A stretch of DNA of 7,360 nt, taken from NCBI GenBank assembly GCA_017540065.1, contig JAFYBU010000073.1, forward strand, positions 1 through 7,360. Reading direction: 5' to 3'. This DNA comes from Alphaproteobacteria bacterium (lineage in GTDB: Bacteria; Pseudomonadota; Alphaproteobacteria; CAAHEQ01; UBA3637). Positions 5,541-7,360 of this stretch are shown piece after piece (position 1 is the stretch's first letter; each line of letters opens with the position of its first letter). The notes below the pieces were generated by a model. The model ran no database searches and was not told the DNA's origin. It saw only the letters and a list, made by a program, of their open reading frames with translations. The position numbers and the translations under genes were made by a program.

Positions 5541-6569
5541 ATGGTTGAAAATCGTGTAATAGCACCACAAAAACAAGAAGGAGATGAAGAACTCTACCAA
5601 GGGCTTCGTCCGCAGAATTTGGATGATTTTGTTGGCCAAAGGGCTCTGTGCCAAAATTTGCGTGTATTTGTAAATGCAGCTCGGAACAGAAAAGAGGCAA
5701 TGGATCATGTTCTTTTGTTTGGGCCGCCGGGATTGGGAAAAACAACTTTGGCGCAGATTGTGGCCAAGGAATTGGGTGTTAATTTTCGTCCGACTTCTGG
5801 TCCTATGATTTCTAAAGCTGGTGATTTGGCAGCGATTTTAACGAATTTGGAACCACGTGATGTCCTTTTTATCGATGAAATTCATCGCTTAAATCCGGCA
5901 GTAGAAGAAGTGCTTTATTCTGCAATGGAAGATTTTCAATTAGATGTTGTGATTGGGGAAGGGCCGGCTGCCCGTTCAGTTCGGATTGATTTGCCGCATT
6001 TTACTTTAATTGGGGCAACCACTCGATCGGGGCTTCTTTCTAATCCTTTACGTGACCGTTTTGGAATACCTTTGCATCTGCAATTTTATGAAGTGGATGA
6101 TTTACAAAAAATTGTGGAACGTGGGGCACGACTTCTCAATTTAAAAATGACGCCAGAAGGAGCTCATGAAATTGCTAAAAGATCTCGTGGAACTCCCCGT
6201 ATTGCAGGGCGTTTACTTCGACGAGTGCGTGATTTTGCCGGTGATAAGGCTGTTGACTTTGATATTGCTGATATGGCCCTTACAAGACTTGAAGTAGATA
6301 AGGCAGGGTTAGATACAATAGATAGACGCTATTTGCGTTGTATTGTGGATAAGTATGCTGGAGGACCTGTTGGTGCAGATACTTTGTCAGCGGCACTTTC
6401 AGAAGAACGTGATACCTTGGAAGAGGTGATTGAGCCTTATTTAATGCAATTAGGGTTGGTGATGCGAACACCCAGGGGAAGGGTTTTGTCTCCTGCTGGC
6501 TATCAACATTTAGGCCTGAAATCTCCTAAGGTGATTGCTCAACCTGATTTATTAGATGATATAAAGTAA
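5541..6569 (+). CDS. ruvB: Holliday junction branch migration ATPase RuvB
   Basis: A 342-residue AAA+ motor that drives branch migration at Holliday junctions with RuvA. Visible motifs are the entry sequence LRPQNLDDFVGQ (22-33), Walker A GPPGLGKT (61-68), Walker B LFIDEIHR (109-116), sensor 1 LIGATT (156-161), the arginine-finger segment NPLRDRFG (168-175) and sensor 2 RGTPRIAGRLLRRVRDFA (216-233). The C-terminal winged-helix domain contains GLDTIDRRYLR (256-266) and EEVIEPYLMQLGLVMRTPRG (294-313). Length and all motifs are intact. The ATG lies 2 bp after the ruvA stop; AAGGAAG within the end of ruvA (5525-5531) is the likely ribosome site. ybgC follows after 41 bp, so the repair genes and the Tol-Pal cluster probably share transcription. 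Confidence 0.98.
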   Translation: MVENRVIAPQKQEGDEELYQGLRPQNLDDFVGQRALCQNLRVFVNAARNRKEAMDHVLLFGPPGLGKTTLAQIVAKELGVNFRPTSGPMISKAGDLAAILTNLEPRDVLFIDEIHRLNPAVEEVLYSAMEDFQLDVVIGEGPAARSVRIDLPHFTLIGATTRSGLLSNPLRDRFGIPLHLQFYEVDDLQKIVERGARLLNLKMTPEGAHEIAKRSRGTPRIAGRLLRRVRDFAGDKAVDFDIADMALTRLEVDKAGLDTIDRRYLRCIVDKYAGGPVGADTLSAALSEERDTLEEVIEPYLMQLGLVMRTPRGRVLSPAGYQHLGLKSPKVIAQPDLLDDIK

Positions 6570-6610
6570 TACTTTAATTTCATTGAATAACATATTGAAA
6601 AGGAAATAAA

Positions 6611-7033
6611 ATGATTTATGAATATCAGTTCAGAGTTTATTATAAAGATACGGATGCCAGTGGGATTGCGTATCACGCCAATTATTTGGTCTACGCTGAA
6701 CGGGCGCGGACGGAAATGTTTATTTCAGAAGGTTTACCTGTCGCCAAACTAAAAGAGCGGGGGGATTGTTTCGTTATTCGTAGGGCGGAAATTGACTATC
6801 GTTATCCAGCACCATTAGAATCTTTAGTGAAGATAAAAACTTATGTGACGGAAATTCGTCCGGCCAGCTGTATGGTTGTCCAAGAATTTTGGATAGAGGA
6901 TAAGCAAATTGCTACAATTCGTTTACAGGCTGCCTGTATTGACGATAAAACCTTGCGTCCCAAACGTATGCCGGATGATGTGAAAGCTATTTATGAAAAA
7001 TATTTAGAAAAAGGAGAAGAAAATGCAAAATGA
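6611..7033 (+). CDS. ybgC: Acyl-CoA thioesterase YbgC (Tol-Pal associated)
   Basis: A 140-residue hotdog-fold thioesterase of the YbgC/4-hydroxybenzoyl-CoA thioesterase group. The signature is YYKDTDASGIAYHANYL (10-26), followed by ERARTE (30-35). D15 is the catalytic aspartate and H22 the partner histidine, matching the YbgC pattern. The enzymes hydrolyse acyl-CoA thioesters in the cytoplasm; in Proteobacteria the gene sits first in the tol-pal cluster, where its role is thought to concern phospholipid metabolism. AAAGGAA lies a few bases before the ATG. The end of the gene overlaps the start of tolQ by 11 bp, implying coupled translation. The preceding 41 bp (6570-6610) hold no clear terminator. 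Confidence 0.94.
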   Translation: MIYEYQFRVYYKDTDASGIAYHANYLVYAERARTEMFISEGLPVAKLKERGDCFVIRRAEIDYRYPAPLESLVKIKTYVTEIRPASCMVVQEFWIEDKQIATIRLQAACIDDKTLRPKRMPDDVKAIYEKYLEKGEENAK

Positions 7034-7360
7034 AGCTGTACACAAAACAATTTCCATGATGGGAATGTTTCAAGATTCTGATTTGTTTATGAAACTTTTG
7101 ATGTTGGCGTTATTATTCGCCAGTGTTTGGTGTTGGGCAATTATTATTGATAAAGTAATGTTATTGCGCCGAACACGTGAAAAAATGAAGGCTTTTGAGG
7201 AAAAATTTTGGCACGCTTCATCACTTGCAGAATGTTATAAAAGTATGCCTAAAAAGCCAAAAGACCCTCTTTCTTTGGTCTTTGTGAATGCTTATCAAGA
7301 ATGGTTACATTTACATGGACAAAAAGCTAAAAATCTTTCTATAAAAATGGAAGAACGCCT
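7023..7360 (+). CDS. tolQ: TolQ, proton channel subunit of the Tol-Pal system (partial, cut by right edge)
   Basis: The first 112 codons are present, starting at ATG 7023 inside the end of ybgC. AAGGAG (7011-7016) lies 6 bases upstream. The N-terminus MQNEAVHKTISMMGMF is followed by a hydrophobic segment (about 21-42, with MLALLFASVWCWAIII), then a basic RR turn and a cytoplasmic stretch containing EEKFWHASSLAECY. This is the layout of TolQ/ExbB proteins, whose other two membrane helices would lie past the edge. TolQ with TolR forms the inner-membrane motor that uses the proton gradient to energise TolA during cell division and outer-membrane constriction. The position after ybgC favours TolQ over ExbB. 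Confidence 0.92.
   Translation, partial: MQNEAVHKTISMMGMFQDSDLFMKLLMLALLFASVWCWAIIIDKVMLLRRTREKMKAFEEKFWHASSLAECYKSMPKKPKDPLSLVFVNAYQEWLHLHGQKAKNLSIKMEER

Noticed and set aside
5214..5745. Long antisense open frames opposite ruvA and the start of ruvB
   Set aside because: They lie opposite intact, strongly conserved genes, show no recognisable domain and have no upstream ribosome site that I could find, so they are shadows of the real genes.

Overview
The window is an ordinary, gene-dense piece of an AT-rich bacterial chromosome, with almost no non-coding DNA. Gene content points to Alphaproteobacteria. The SspB protein is of the alphaproteobacterial (SspB-alpha) type and sits next to a ribbon-helix-helix protein of the RHH_4 type, and the order ruvA-ruvB-ybgC-tolQ is the alphaproteobacterial arrangement. 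The low GC content suggests a host-associated or reduced lineage, such as an AT-rich gut or endosymbiont-like group, but the genus cannot be read from the sequence.

Layout, left to right. (1) Positions 1-1883, minus strand: a MoxR-type AAA+ ATPase, a DUF58 protein, and the first codons of a third gene that starts inside the DUF58 stop and runs off the left edge. (2) 1884-1990: a short divergent control region with two promoter-like signals back to back. (3) 1991-2770, plus strand: uppP, undecaprenyl-diphosphate phosphatase. (4) 4801 down to 2729, minus strand: dnaB, sspB and the RHH gene, joined with no intergenic bases. The last gene converges on uppP and overlaps it by 42 bp. (5) 4802-4920: a second divergent control region. 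(6) 4921-7360, plus strand: ruvA, ruvB, ybgC and the start of tolQ, which is cut by the right edge.

Themes. One side concerns the cell envelope: UppP recycles the lipid carrier for peptidoglycan, and YbgC-TolQ begins the Tol-Pal cluster. The other concerns DNA replication and repair: the DnaB helicase and the RuvAB branch-migration motor. SspB links to ClpXP proteolysis, and MoxR-DUF58 resembles a chaperone-like module of poorly defined function. No mobile element, CRISPR array, tRNA, rRNA or convincing intrinsic terminator was seen. I found no strong case for a new system. The points most worth a second look are the fused dnaB-sspB-RHH operon, the tail-to-tail overlap with uppP, and the inverted repeats inside the RHH gene.
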